Shown: positions 28,145-37,266 of the stretch, piece by piece
How positions within the stretch are numbered: position 1 is the stretch's first letter
How the letters are laid out: the number at the start of each line of letters is the position of its first letter
Origin: Radiobacillus kanasensis
GTDB lineage: Bacteria; Bacillota; Bacilli; Bacillales; Amphibacillaceae
NCBI RefSeq assembly: GCF_021049245.1
Contig: NZ_CP088020.1
Location: forward strand, 2,982,001 to 3,046,000
Direction: 5' to 3'
DNA: 64,000 nt
Made by a program: the position numbers and the translations under genes
Notes under the pieces: model-generated
The model's input: the letters and a program-made list of their open reading frames with translations, nothing else
What the model was told of the DNA's origin: nothing
Database searches by the model: none

Positions 28145-28869
28145 ACTCGTTTCACCTCGATTTTCCCTATTATCGTAGAGGTGAAAATTTTGACCTTTTG
28201 ATTGGATTCGTCAAATTGCTCTGTTTTGAAATGGACCACTTTGTTCCACATGTTTTGCTCAGCATAATTAAAAATACGTAAAGATCCAAACAACACCGAA
28301 TGCTGAACGGAAACTTCGACATCATAAGGAACGAGAATTTGCACTGTTCCTGCAATATTTCGGATGGAAATAACAGGAGGATCCTTCGGAATCATCGTAT
28401 AGCTTAAGTCAATTACCGTGTCTCCAATACCAGATTGGATGTTTACATCCGTCCATTCATAAGCAGAGTTTGTTGTATGCTGTGAACCAAACCATTTGTT
28501 TGTGAAAAGAGTCTGAATCCGCTGAATCGTATCATCCTGATTGATCACTTGGTCGAACTCTGGTCGAAAATGGTATGGTTCTTGTCTAGACTTATAAAGT
28601 TTATATAAAAAGTAGGTAAGGATGGATAGTGCGAGAAATTTAAAAGCTAGTGTATCCATTATGGTAATAAGGATTAATAGAACGGCACTCCAAAATAAAA
28701 CCTTTCCCCACATTTTTTCAAAGTTTTTCTTTCCAAGGTAAATCCCAAAAGTGAGTACCCCAACTAAAATGAGTAGTCCTGGTCCATATAGAACAAATTC
28801 AAATACAAATATCACTGCAGTTAGGATTAATAATATATCTACAACATTAAAACTTTTTTTCTGTCTCAT
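28141..28869 (-). CDS. liaF: Cell-envelope stress inhibitor LiaF
   Basis: A 242-residue membrane protein with about four N-terminal helices and a C-terminal cytosolic beta-rich domain (GIGDTVIDLSYTMIPKD, VQILVPYDVEVSVQHSVLFG) that is diagnostic of LiaF. LiaF keeps LiaS inactive without stress in B. subtilis. It overlaps the start of liaS by four bases, so their ratio is likely fixed by coupled translation. Confidence 0.93.
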   Translation of the reverse strand: MRQKKSFNVVDILLILTAVIFVFEFVLYGPGLLILVGVLTFGIYLGKKNFEKMWGKVLFWSAVLLILITIMDTLAFKFLALSILTYFLYKLYKSRQEPYHFRPEFDQVINQDDTIQRIQTLFTNKWFGSQHTTNSAYEWTDVNIQSGIGDTVIDLSYTMIPKDPPVISIRNIAGTVQILVPYDVEVSVQHSVLFGSLRIFNYAEQNMWNKVVHFKTEQFDESNQKVKIFTSTIIGKIEVKRV

Positions 28870-28967
28870 ATGGCTCTCCTTTTCTCTATAGCTTGAAAAT
28901 AGAGAAGATTAATACGAAAGAGAAGACGTGCTAGACACGCCTCTCTTCCTAGATTACCACGAATAGA

Positions 28968-29597
28968 TTAAGTAGTAGTATATTTATTTTTTTCAAGCTC
29001 GGCTAATCTTGCATCTAACGTATGCATCCGGTAGTCGGACTTTACTTTTTCTTCTAATCGTTCAATATAATTTTCTAAATCAGAAAACTTTGAAATGCTT
29101 TTGGAAGCAAGATCTGATTGAAGCACTCGATTCATCCCTTGATGAGCTTTCGCCACATTTTCTCTTCCTTTTAGTTCTAGTCTCTTCACATAAAGCTCTT
29201 TAATTTTGTATTTCATTTGTTCGTATTTACTTTCTAGCATCTCTAGTTCTTTTATAGATTGGTCTCTTAGAGCGGATAGCTTGTCCACTCTTTCTTGATA
29301 CAATTCCTTTTCTTGCTCTGCATGCTCTTGAAGCTCTACTTCGCCTGCCTCTGCAGCTAGTTCCGCTTGACGAGTTCTTTTTTCAAGCATCACTTTTGCA
29401 TGATTGTATTCTTTCGAGAATTCTTGTTTGACTAAGTACTGTTTTTCAACTAATGCGCGAATCTTCTTCGCTTGCTGCTCGCATTGCCTTACATATTCAT
29501 TTAATTGAATCATTGGATTTTTCTCTTCTTTCTGGTCAAGCATTTCATGGAAGTCTGCTACCACCGTATCTTTCAAACGTGTAAATAGGTTAGACAT
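28968..29597 (-). CDS. liaH: PspA/IM30 family phage-shock protein, LiaH type
   Basis: A 209-residue protein that is almost entirely coiled coil, with the PspA-type start NLFTRLKDTVVADFHEMLDQ and PMIQLNEYVRQCEQQ. PspA family proteins assemble into large rings or rods that protect damaged membranes. The ATG at 29597 has AAAGGAG seven bases upstream; an ATG two codons earlier is too close. A 203-bp repeat element separates it from liaI, and the liaG gene of B. subtilis is missing. Confidence 0.9.
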   Translation of the reverse strand: MSNLFTRLKDTVVADFHEMLDQKEEKNPMIQLNEYVRQCEQQAKKIRALVEKQYLVKQEFSKEYNHAKVMLEKRTRQAELAAEAGEVELQEHAEQEKELYQERVDKLSALRDQSIKELEMLESKYEQMKYKIKELYVKRLELKGRENVAKAHQGMNRVLQSDLASKSISKFSDLENYIERLEEKVKSDYRMHTLDARLAELEKNKYTTT

Positions 29598-29628
29598 TTT
29601 CATTCTCCTTTAAAGTAATTTTGTTAAA

Positions 29629-29831
29629 GAGGATGTTCAAAAAGTCCGGTAAAGGAAACTTGGCGAAACCAAGCCGAATGGCGCAGGTTAAGCCTTAGTT
29701 GAACTTATACTATCATCCAAAAAACTATATATATGATAGTGTAAAAATCGCTTTGAACTTCTGCGTTGGCTTGCTTCTCAAAAACCGCCTTGAATTTCTG
29801 TGCGCTATTTATCCTCCTTTTTGAACACGCA
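29629..29831 (+). repeat. Dispersed repeat inserted between liaI and liaH, long copy
   Basis: A 203-bp element with the same ends (GAGGATGTTCAAAAAGTCCG ... CTCCTTTTTGAACACGCA) and internal blocks as the 91-bp copy at 6694-6784, in opposite orientation. The long copy also contains an internal hairpin ACTATCAT/ATGATAGT around an ATATATA core, near 29710-29740. It lies inside the lia transcript, so it becomes part of the liaI-liaH mRNA. Confidence 0.82.
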
Positions 29832-29832
29832 T

Positions 29833-30144
29833 TTAAAATAAAATCTCGTCTTTCGTGAACAATTTTTCTTCTTTATCCTTCTTCCATTTTTTATAGGTGT
29901 AGTACAGAACAACAAAGGCAACTACGCCTATGAAAGCTGGAATGTTTGCTAGGGATAAGGATATACCTATCAAGATGACAAATCCCCAGAGGATTTTTTC
30001 TGTAACTGAGTTAGCAAGGACAAACTTTTTAATCGAGTAATAGGATACGACTAAGCTAACAGCTAGTAGAATCATCGGTCCTATGTTTGAGACGATCAAA
30101 ACGGCTGCCGCGATTGCTAGTAAAGCGAGTAAGAATGTTTTCAT
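29833..30144 (-). CDS. liaI: LiaI-like small membrane anchor protein
   Basis: A 103-residue protein with three or four hydrophobic segments and a basic C-terminus (YTYKKWKKDKEEKLF). The stretch VVSYYSIKKFVLANS resembles the corresponding part of B. subtilis LiaI, which anchors LiaH at the membrane. The ATG at 30144 has GGAGAG nine bases upstream; an ATG at 30189 precedes the ribosome site. It is the first gene behind the presumed LiaR-controlled promoter. Confidence 0.75.
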   Translation of the reverse strand: MKTFLLALLAIAAAVLIVSNIGPMILLAVSLVVSYYSIKKFVLANSVTEKILWGFVILIGISLSLANIPAFIGVVAFVVLYYTYKKWKKDKEEKLFTKDEILF

Positions 30145-30193
30145 ATGCTTGTTCTCTCCTTTCATGTCTCTATCATAAATAGAATCCATGCTA

Positions 30194-30242
30194 GATATAA
30201 CGACCTTGCGTTATAATTTCAACTAAGTCTTTGGTCTTATAT
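30194..30242 (-). promoter_or_regulatory. liaI promoter with candidate LiaR region
   Basis: On the minus strand TTGAAA (30217-30222) and TATATC (30194-30199) are 17 bases apart. Just upstream lies the imperfectly symmetrical stretch TAAGACCAAAGACTTAG (30224-30240), placed where an activator would bind. Assignment to LiaR rests on position only. Confidence 0.5.
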
Positions 30243-30317
30243 GTGCTAAATCTTCAAGTTTCTTCTATAATATATAGATAGAAATGTGTTTTGCCTTCTC
30301 AACGCGGGTCATATGAA

Positions 30318-30346
30318 TTAACAAAATATTTAAAAAATGTTAGAAT
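30318..30346 (+). promoter_or_regulatory. ppc promoter
   Basis: TTAACA and TAGAAT separated by 17 bases, about 115 bases upstream of the probable ppc start. No cre or leader hairpin is evident. Confidence 0.6.
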
Positions 30347-30462
30347 GACAATATGTCTATTTTACAGGCTATTTATTTACCTTATTGTCATTCATTTCCT
30401 TATACCGTAAAGAAAAAGATAGTTATGAGGGAAAAAATCGTTTCAAAACGCTTAGAAAGGAC

Positions 30463-33231
30463 GTGGCTATAATCGAAACGAAAACAACACAACCAACACC
30501 AAGTAACACCCTCCATAGAGATATGGATCATCTTCGAGAGCTATTAGATAACGTTTTGTTCCATGAGGGTGGAGAGGTACTGCTAGAAAAAGTTAAGAAA
30601 ATCCGCACATTATCTCAAACACTTAGAGAAACAAAAGACCAGAAAGCTTATGAGCAAATTAAAGAGGAGTTGGCATCGTTAGAACCATCGCTTCGCAAAA
30701 ATGTAATCCGTGCCTTCTCTGTCTATTTACATCTAGTCAATATTGCGGAGCAAAATTACCGTAGTCGTAGACGTAGAGAGTATCAATCCCAGGATACGGA
30801 TATTATTCAGCCTGGTTCCCTAGAGGATGGTGTAGCCAAACTTGTAAAGAACAACATTTCACCAGAAATCATTTCCGACATGCTTCAAACCTTATCACTA
30901 GAACTTATTATTACAGCTCACCCAACGGAGTCTACAAGAAGAACCATCCTACAAATTCATCAACGGATTGCAGGCTTGTTAAAAGGGTTAGATTACGTCT
31001 TTACTCGTCATGAGAAAAAGACAATTGAAGAAACAATTTCAAATGAAATTACGATTTTATGGCAAACAACCGAAATACGAGAGCGAAAACCATCCGTTAT
31101 GAATGAAGTAGAAAATGGTCTATACTATTTTGACCATGTGTTATTTGATGTCCTTCCACGTATTCATCAGGATTTAGAGGACTTAATGAACGATCATTTT
31201 GAAGGAAAATATGAGGTACCTTCCTTTTTACGTTTTGGTTCTTGGATCGGCGGGGACCGTGATGGAAACCCGAATGTTAAAGCAACCACAACGCGGGAAA
31301 CCCTTGAAACTCATCGTGAGCTGGTGTTGAAAAAATATCGTCAATCCTTAGAATCTTTACGTGAGCTTCTCAGTCATTCTGCAAAAGTGGTTCAAGTAAG
31401 TGATGCGATTCAAGAAGCAGTCGAAGCGGAAAAAGACTTAATCAAGGATGACCCTTGGCCAAGTGAAGATGAGATTTATCGAGTAAAGCTTTCGATTATG
31501 CTGAAAAAGCTTGAGCTTGTAAAAGAAAACAAAACAGGCGGTTATGAGACTGCCCAGCAATTATTAGAAGATTTAAGCCAAATCAAAGATAGTATTGCTT
31601 TGCACCATCCGACTAGTAATCCTATCAAACTGTTGCGTAAAATCATCCGACAAGTAGAATTGTTTGGATTCCACTTGGCTTCCCTCGACATTCGGAACCA
31701 CAGTGGGGAGCATGAGTCCGCAGTAGCAGAAGTATTAAAGGCTGTGAACATTTCACCGAACTATAAAGAGCTTCCTGAGGAAGAAAAAGTACAAGTATTG
31801 TGCTCTGTGTTAGAGGACCCTCGTCCGATGATCTCGATATACGACACGTACACATCAGAAACACAAGAAATTATCGATACGTTCCGAATGATCAAGCAAG
31901 CACATAACACATTTGGGGAACGTGCGATTGAAGTTTACCTTATTAGTATGACGCAATCGGTTAGTGACTTACTCGAAGTTCTAGTACTTGCAAAAGAAGC
32001 TGGACTTTATCGTGTTTATCCGAACGGAAGAATCATTAGTAAGCTGCATATTGCACCATTATTAGAAACAATCGATGACTTAAAAAATGGTCCTGGAATG
32101 ATCAAGCAATTGTTTGATATTCCACTCTATCGAAAACACCTTACAGCTAGAAAAGATCTCCAAGAAATTATGCTTGGGTATTCCGATAGTAGTAAAGATG
32201 GTGGGACCTTGACCGCAAACTGGGAGCTGTACAAAGCACAGCAAGAAATTCACGACATTGCATCTGAATATGGAGTGAAGCTTAAGTATTTCCACGGTCG
32301 TGGTGGATCATTAGGTCGTGGTGGTGGACCACTAAACGCAAGTCTTTTATCCCAACCACCTGTTACACTTGGAGATGGTGTCAAAATTACGGAGCAAGGA
32401 GAAGTGCTTTCTTCTCGTTACTTGTTATCCGACATAGCCTATCGAAGTTTAGAGCAAGCAACAACTACGATGATGACTGCGATCTCTGGCATCACAAGTC
32501 ATCCGGAGCAGCATTTAATGCCTACACCAGAAGCGGTACAAGCGATGAGTGAAATCTCTGATTTCGCTTTAGCAAAATATCAAGATCTTATCTTTAAGGA
32601 TAAAGACTTCTTGACGTACTTTAGAGAGGCTACTCCACTTAATGAGCTTGGGGATTTAAACATTGGATCTCGTCCAATGAGCCGTAAAGGAAGTAGTCGT
32701 TTTGAAGACTTACGTGCCATTCCATGGGTATTTGCTTGGACACAAAGCCGTCAGCTGTTACCTGGCTGGTATGCGGCTGGAACAGGGTTACAGAAGTTTG
32801 TAGATAAAACTGGGGACTGGACACTGCTAAGAAATATGTATCGTTCTTGGCCGTTCTTTAAAGCAACAATCAACAATTTACAAATGGCCCTTACAAAAGC
32901 TGATCTTACTACAGGTAGAGAATACTCAAAAATGGTCAATGACCAAACCATCGAGAAACGTATCTTTGGAGAGATTGAAAAAGAATACGAACTCACAAAA
33001 GAGGTTGTCCTTCAAATTACAGGCCAATCAGAGTTACTAGATCATACGCCAAACATTAAGGAATCGGTTCGTCTACGAAATCCATTTGTGGACCCACTAA
33101 ACCTATTCCAAGTGGAGTTAATTTCCGAATTACGTAAAGAAAATAAACATAACCAATCAGCAGATGATTTACTGACTGAAGTACTGTTAACCATTAACGG
33201 AATTGCAGCAGGTCTACGAAATACAGGCTGA
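30463..33231 (+). CDS. ppc: Phosphoenolpyruvate carboxylase
   Basis: About 920 residues. The catalytic motifs are clear: LIITAHPTESTRRTI (active-site His), FGSWIGGDRDGNPNV, GYSDSSKDGG, and the glycine loop YFHGRGGSLGRGGGP. It forms oxaloacetate from PEP and bicarbonate to refill the TCA cycle. The start is unclear. A GTG at 30463 directly abuts the AAAGGA ribosome site, while an ATA at 30469 is spaced 7 bases from it; an upstream TTG (30385) has no site. Homology should begin shortly after this point, so only a few residues are in doubt. Confidence 0.95.
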   Translation: MAIIETKTTQPTPSNTLHRDMDHLRELLDNVLFHEGGEVLLEKVKKIRTLSQTLRETKDQKAYEQIKEELASLEPSLRKNVIRAFSVYLHLVNIAEQNYRSRRRREYQSQDTDIIQPGSLEDGVAKLVKNNISPEIISDMLQTLSLELIITAHPTESTRRTILQIHQRIAGLLKGLDYVFTRHEKKTIEETISNEITILWQTTEIRERKPSVMNEVENGLYYFDHVLFDVLPRIHQDLEDLMNDHFEGKYEVPSFLRFGSWIGGDRDGNPNVKATTTRETLETHRELVLKKYRQSLESLRELLSHSAKVVQVSDAIQEAVEAEKDLIKDDPWPSEDEIYRVKLSIMLKKLELVKENKTGGYETAQQLLEDLSQIKDSIALHHPTSNPIKLLRKIIRQVELFGFHLASLDIRNHSGEHESAVAEVLKAVNISPNYKELPEEEKVQVLCSVLEDPRPMISIYDTYTSETQEIIDTFRMIKQAHNTFGERAIEVYLISMTQSVSDLLEVLVLAKEAGLYRVYPNGRIISKLHIAPLLETIDDLKNGPGMIKQLFDIPLYRKHLTARKDLQEIMLGYSDSSKDGGTLTANWELYKAQQEIHDIASEYGVKLKYFHGRGGSLGRGGGPLNASLLSQPPVTLGDGVKITEQGEVLSSRYLLSDIAYRSLEQATTTMMTAISGITSHPEQHLMPTPEAVQAMSEISDFALAKYQDLIFKDKDFLTYFREATPLNELGDLNIGSRPMSRKGSSRFEDLRAIPWVFAWTQSRQLLPGWYAAGTGLQKFVDKTGDWTLLRNMYRSWPFFKATINNLQMALTKADLTTGREYSKMVNDQTIEKRIFGEIEKEYELTKEVVLQITGQSELLDHTPNIKESVRLRNPFVDPLNLFQVELISELRKENKHNQSADDLLTEVLLTINGIAAGLRNTG

Positions 33232-33270
33232 TTCCGTTACAAGAGGTTTGAACAAAAGTATTTTAAACAT

Positions 33271-33332
33271 AAAATCCGAAATACGGTTCGAATTCTATCA
33301 TTAGAATTCGAATCAGTTCGGATTTTTCTTTT
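33271..33332 (+). terminator. Rho-independent terminator after ppc
   Basis: A long hairpin: outer stem AAATCCGAA/TTCGGATTT, inner stem TTCGAATTCTA/TAGAATTCGAA, then TTTTTCTTTTT. Confidence 0.92.
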
Positions 33333-33439
33333 TGGTTTCTTTTGTACATTTTATTGCTGATAATATATAGACTGCGTCATAACGAAATACTAAAAGGTGC
33401 TATAAACTATCGGTTTTGTGACTGCTCGGTGTGTGTACG

Positions 33440-33580
33440 ATACTGATTTCCGTTGCGGGTAATCGCTTTCCGCGGGCACGGCCTCAGCCTCCTCAAAAAG
33501 CAAAGTTCGCTTTTCTGCGGGGTCTTCAACTCGTGCTGTTCCCGCCGGAGTCGATTACCCTCCACTCCATTCAACATACT
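33440..33580 (+). repeat. GC-rich dispersed repeat, copy 1
   Basis: In the 1.1-kb gap between ppc and fruR. The core CGCTTTCCGCGGGCACGGCC ... CCTCAGCCTCCTC ... CTGCGGGGTCTTCAACTCGTGC ... CCCGCCGGAGTCG is the widely distributed Bacillaceae intergenic element. An inverted relative lies at 33861-34100. Short ORFs on both strands here have no ribosome sites and are not genes. Confidence 0.75.
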
Positions 33581-33860
33581 ATATGCGGTAGACAATTATT
33601 TAATGGTCCTGCAAGAAGGTTATAGCCGACAGGACAACTGTCCACTGTAACTTTCCACCTTGTTATAACATTGTATAGGGCATCTGTTCCTTTATTCAAG
33701 TTTAAGGAACACTTGTCTTTGTGTTTCTGTAATTATAAAGGATTGAATATCAGCGCCCTATCAAACTGTCACCTTTATAAAAATAGCGACTGAATGATCA
33801 CAATCAACTTGTTTTATTCTAGCAATGCTCTGCATTAATATCAGAAAACCATACCTGAGC

Positions 33861-34100
33861 GTAGGTAGAATACGGAGACTCCTCGAAAATAAAAATCCAT
33901 TTTCTTCGTGCGATGTATTGCTACCGAAGTCTTCCTTGTCTGCGGGAAAGCACGAGGTGAAGACCCCGAAAGATGCACCTGCGTCTTCTAGTAACGCTTT
34001 GAAGTAAGCTTCCTCGGTGCAAGGCAGCAAAGATGATTATTCGATGTAGCAGCCTGGCTGAGTCCGTGCCTGCGGAAAGCGGAGTATTCTGCCGAAGCGC
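33861..34100 (-). repeat. GC-rich dispersed repeat, copy 2 (inverted)
   Basis: Blocks GGAGACTCCTCG, CTGCGGGAAAGCACGAG.TGAAGACCCCG, TCCTCGG, and GAGTCCGTGCCTGCGGAAAG, ending GCGGAGTATTCTGCCG. This is the reverse complement of the layout in copy 1, with diverged spacers. The stretch between the copies (33581-33860) holds only AT-rich sequence with a TTCCTTTATT-type unit; nothing else is supported there or in 34101-34330. Confidence 0.72.
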
Positions 34101-34333
34101 GGCATCAAGTTTCACTTTATTATTTTATTTTCTCAATAAATTTTTAATTAACGTTACGTCGCAATTTATATCAAATACGAAGAAGATTCGTAACCGTTCG
34201 ATCTTTAGAGAAGAGTGAGATTTCCCCGCCTCTTGTTTTCGTCACTGAGTAAGCAGACTTCCCTTCCCCACACCTTCCCTTTCACTTTCATTCACCAACA
34301 TGAAATATTTTGAATGATTTTGATAGAAAATGA

Positions 34334-34402
34334 TTGATTTTTGAAAACGCTTCAGTTAAGATAAATATCAAATAAAGTGTTTCACTTTTGAAAACGCTTC
34401 AG
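34334..34402 (+). promoter_or_regulatory. fruR promoter with two direct-repeat operators
   Basis: TTGATT (34334-34339) and TAAGAT (34357-34362) are 17 bases apart. The 14-base sequence TGAAAACGCTTCAG occurs twice: once inside the -35/-10 spacer (34342-34355) and once just before the ribosome site (34389-34402), 47 bases apart start to start. The repeats are candidate FruR operators for autoregulation. They also resemble half of a cre, so CcpA is an alternative. Confidence 0.65.
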
Positions 34403-34420
34403 AAAGGACGGTGTTTTAAC

Positions 34421-35173
34421 GTGCTTACAGAGGAAAGACAACGAATAATTCTCGATTTACTAAAGCAGAAAGAAGTAGTCCGCATTCAAGATTTAGTAGA
34501 GGAGCTACATTCTTCTGAATCGACCATTCGACGTGACTTAAGCTTTCTGGAAGAACAGAAACAGCTAAAGAGAGTACACGGTGGAGCAGCTCTTCTCCAT
34601 CAAAAAGGCGAAGAGTTAGATATGGATGCCAAATCTACACGAAACCAATCTGAGAAGCAAATGATTGCAGCACATGCAGCTCAACTTGTAAAAGATGGGG
34701 ATTGTATCTTTTTAGACGCTGGAACGACGACCTATCTAATGATTCCTTTTCTACAGGCGAAAAACATCACAGTCGTCACGAACGGCCTTTCCCACTTGGA
34801 AGCATTAGCGGAGAAACAATTGGATTGTTACCTTACAGGTGGCTTTATTAAGTGGAAAACAAAGGCTTTAATCGGGAGAAGAGCTTCCGATAGTTTAAAG
34901 GAGTACCGGTTTGATAAGAGTTTTATTGGAGTGAATGGCGTTCATCCAGAGTACGGGTTCACAACACCAGACCCAGAAGAAGCCAACATTAAGAAACTGG
35001 CTACTCATCTTGCACAGCAAGTTTATGTGTTGTGTGATCATTCAAAGTTCCATGAAGTTACCTTTTCCAAAATTACTGATCTACATGCAGCTACGATTAT
35101 TACGAATGAATCAGAAGAAGATATTTTGGGAGACTATCAGCAAAAGACAAATGTGATAACTGTGTCAAATTAG
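34421..35173 (+). CDS. fruR: DeoR-family fructose operon repressor FruR
   Basis: About 250 residues. An N-terminal DeoR HTH (RIQDLVEELHSSESTIRRDLSFLEE split over the recognition helix) is followed by the sugar-phosphate sensor domain with FLDAGTTTYLM and the C-terminal CDHSKFHEVTF. It is the likely repressor of the fructose operon, relieved by fructose 1-phosphate. The GTG at 34421 follows AAAGGACGG and is preferred; an ATG-less extension upstream would cover the operator. It lies 10 bases before fruA. Confidence 0.9.
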   Translation: MLTEERQRIILDLLKQKEVVRIQDLVEELHSSESTIRRDLSFLEEQKQLKRVHGGAALLHQKGEELDMDAKSTRNQSEKQMIAAHAAQLVKDGDCIFLDAGTTTYLMIPFLQAKNITVVTNGLSHLEALAEKQLDCYLTGGFIKWKTKALIGRRASDSLKEYRFDKSFIGVNGVHPEYGFTTPDPEEANIKKLATHLAQQVYVLCDHSKFHEVTFSKITDLHAATIITNESEEDILGDYQQKTNVITVSN

Positions 35174-35183
35174 GAGGGATTGT

Positions 35184-37055
35184 ATGAAAATCACTGATTT
35201 GTTAAGAGCGGACACGATTAATCTAAATTTAACCGGACAGACCAAATCTGCTGTTATCGATGAGCTTGTCGATACGTTGGACCAAGCCGGACGACTACAC
35301 GATAAAGCGACATATAAAGAAGCAATATTAAAGAGAGAAGCACAAACAACAACTGGCCTCGGAGACGGTATCGCCATCCCACACGCCAAAACAGATGCCG
35401 TTAAAGTTCCTGCCATTGCCTTCGGCCGCTCAAAAGATGGCATTGACTATGAATCCCTTGATGGGAAACCAACGAACCTCTTTTTCATGATTGCAGCAAC
35501 AGAAGGGGCGAACAACGACCACTTAGAAACGTTAGCTCGTCTATCTGTTATGCTCATGGATGATGCGTTTCGGCAAAAACTTTTAGAAGTAACTTCTAAT
35601 GAAGAGGTTTTGGAGCTTATTAATCAAAAGGAACAAGAAAAAGAATCAGAAGATAACGGAAATGCAAAGAATGTGACTAACAAAAAAATCTTAGCTGTTA
35701 CGGCATGCCCAACAGGAATTGCACACACGTATATGGCTGCCGATGCGTTAAAAGCAAAAGCAAAAGAGCTCGGCGTTGACATTAAAGTAGAAACTCGTGG
35801 ATCGGGTGGAGCTAAAAACGTGCTAACACCTGAAGAAATTGCAAGTGCAGATGCGATTATTGTCGCTGCAGATACAAAAGTTGAAATGAATCGATTTAGC
35901 GGAAAGCCAGTCGTTGAAGTTCCTGTAGCGGACGGTATCCGCAAGCCTCAAGATTTGATTGAAAAAGCATTAAGCGGAAATGTTGCAGCTTATCAAGGAA
36001 GTGGGAATACTTCCGCTTCAGAAGATAAAAAATCCGGACAAAATGCTTTCTACAAACACTTAATGAACGGTGTTTCTCATATGTTACCATTCGTTGTTGG
36101 TGGTGGGATTCTTATTGCATTAGGATTCATGTTTGGTATTACTTCCCACGTACCGGGTGACGAAGACTATAACCGTTTTGCGGAAGCACTAAACACCATC
36201 GGTGGAGGAAATGCCTTCGGTCTAATGGTTCCTGTATTAGCTGGTTTTATTGCCATGAGTATAGCGGATAGGCCAGGTCTCGCACCAGGTATGGTTGGCG
36301 GATTTATGGCAGCACATGGTGGTTCAGGATTTTTAGGTGGACTTATTGCCGGTTTCTTAGCTGGTTATGTTGTAATAGGATTGAAAAAGGCTTTGGCCAA
36401 CTTCCCCGCTTCCTTGGAAGGGATAAAAACCATCCTTTTATACCCATTACTAAGTATTTTTATAACAGGTATGGTCATGTTCTTTGTTATCGACAAACCA
36501 GTGAGTCTCTTTAACACGGCACTTGGTGAATGGTTAACAAGTATGGGCACCGCAAATGCTGTTATATTAGGTATTATTTTGGGAGGTATGATGGCAATCG
36601 ATATGGGTGGTCCTATTAACAAGGCGGCCTATACATTCGGTATTGCAATGATTGCAGATGGAATATTAACTCCACATGCTGCCATTATGGCTGGTGGTAT
36701 GGTTCCGCCATTAGGTATTGCCTTGGCTATCTTCCTTTTCCGTAGAAAGTTTACTAGGGAAGAAAGAGGTGCAGGAGTAACGAACGTAATTATGGGAGCA
36801 TCCTTTATTACGGAAGGAGCAATCCCATTTGCTGCAGCAGACCCAGCGCGTGTTATTCCATCCGTTGTAGCAGGTTCAGCAGTAGCTGGTGGATTATCTA
36901 TGCTTTTCGATATCGGGCTTCCTGCTCCTCACGGTGGAGTATTCGTTTTCCCTCTTATAGAAGGAAATCCTTTCATGTATTTACTAGCCATTTTAATTGG
37001 GACTGTCGTTACGGCTTTACTATTAGGGATTTTAAAGAAAAATGTAGCGGAATAA
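35184..37055 (+). CDS. fruA: PTS fructose transporter EIIABC
   Basis: A 623-residue fusion. The EIIA domain (residues 1-145) has the active histidine in LGDGIAIPHAKTDAV; a charged linker follows; EIIB (about 165-265) has the phospho-cysteine in AVTACPTGIAHTYMAADAL; EIIC (about 290-620) has some nine membrane helices with GLAPGMVGGFMAAHGGSGFLG. It imports fructose as fructose 1-phosphate. The usual 1-phosphofructokinase gene fruK between fruR and fruA is absent here. Confidence 0.96.
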   Translation: MKITDLLRADTINLNLTGQTKSAVIDELVDTLDQAGRLHDKATYKEAILKREAQTTTGLGDGIAIPHAKTDAVKVPAIAFGRSKDGIDYESLDGKPTNLFFMIAATEGANNDHLETLARLSVMLMDDAFRQKLLEVTSNEEVLELINQKEQEKESEDNGNAKNVTNKKILAVTACPTGIAHTYMAADALKAKAKELGVDIKVETRGSGGAKNVLTPEEIASADAIIVAADTKVEMNRFSGKPVVEVPVADGIRKPQDLIEKALSGNVAAYQGSGNTSASEDKKSGQNAFYKHLMNGVSHMLPFVVGGGILIALGFMFGITSHVPGDEDYNRFAEALNTIGGGNAFGLMVPVLAGFIAMSIADRPGLAPGMVGGFMAAHGGSGFLGGLIAGFLAGYVVIGLKKALANFPASLEGIKTILLYPLLSIFITGMVMFFVIDKPVSLFNTALGEWLTSMGTANAVILGIILGGMMAIDMGGPINKAAYTFGIAMIADGILTPHAAIMAGGMVPPLGIALAIFLFRRKFTREERGAGVTNVIMGASFITEGAIPFAAADPARVIPSVVAGSAVAGGLSMLFDIGLPAPHGGVFVFPLIEGNPFMYLLAILIGTVVTALLLGILKKNVAE

Positions 37056-37061
37056 ATACAG

Positions 37062-37094
37062 AAAGAGTGCTCAAAATCCGAGCACTCTTTTTTT
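37062..37094 (+). terminator. Rho-independent terminator after fruA
   Basis: A 10-bp stem AAGAGTGCTC/GAGCACTCTT with a seven-base loop and a run of T, directly after the stop codon. Confidence 0.93.
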
Positions 37095-37266
37095 ATAGGA
37101 TAATTTTCCTAATACAACATTAAAAATTTGTCGAATTTTTGGGTATATTTTCGTTTGAATTTTACAAAAACTCCCCTTATGATTAATAAAGAGATAAAAT
37201 TTCCCATTCGTTGACATCTTTATCTTTTCAACGATTCGAGGTAAAATAAATGAAGGTGGTTCTTTC

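Noticed and set aside
33407..34218. Several 60-89 codon ORFs on both strands between ppc and fruR
   Set aside because: They lie within the GC-rich dispersed repeats, lack ribosome sites and overlap each other on both strands.
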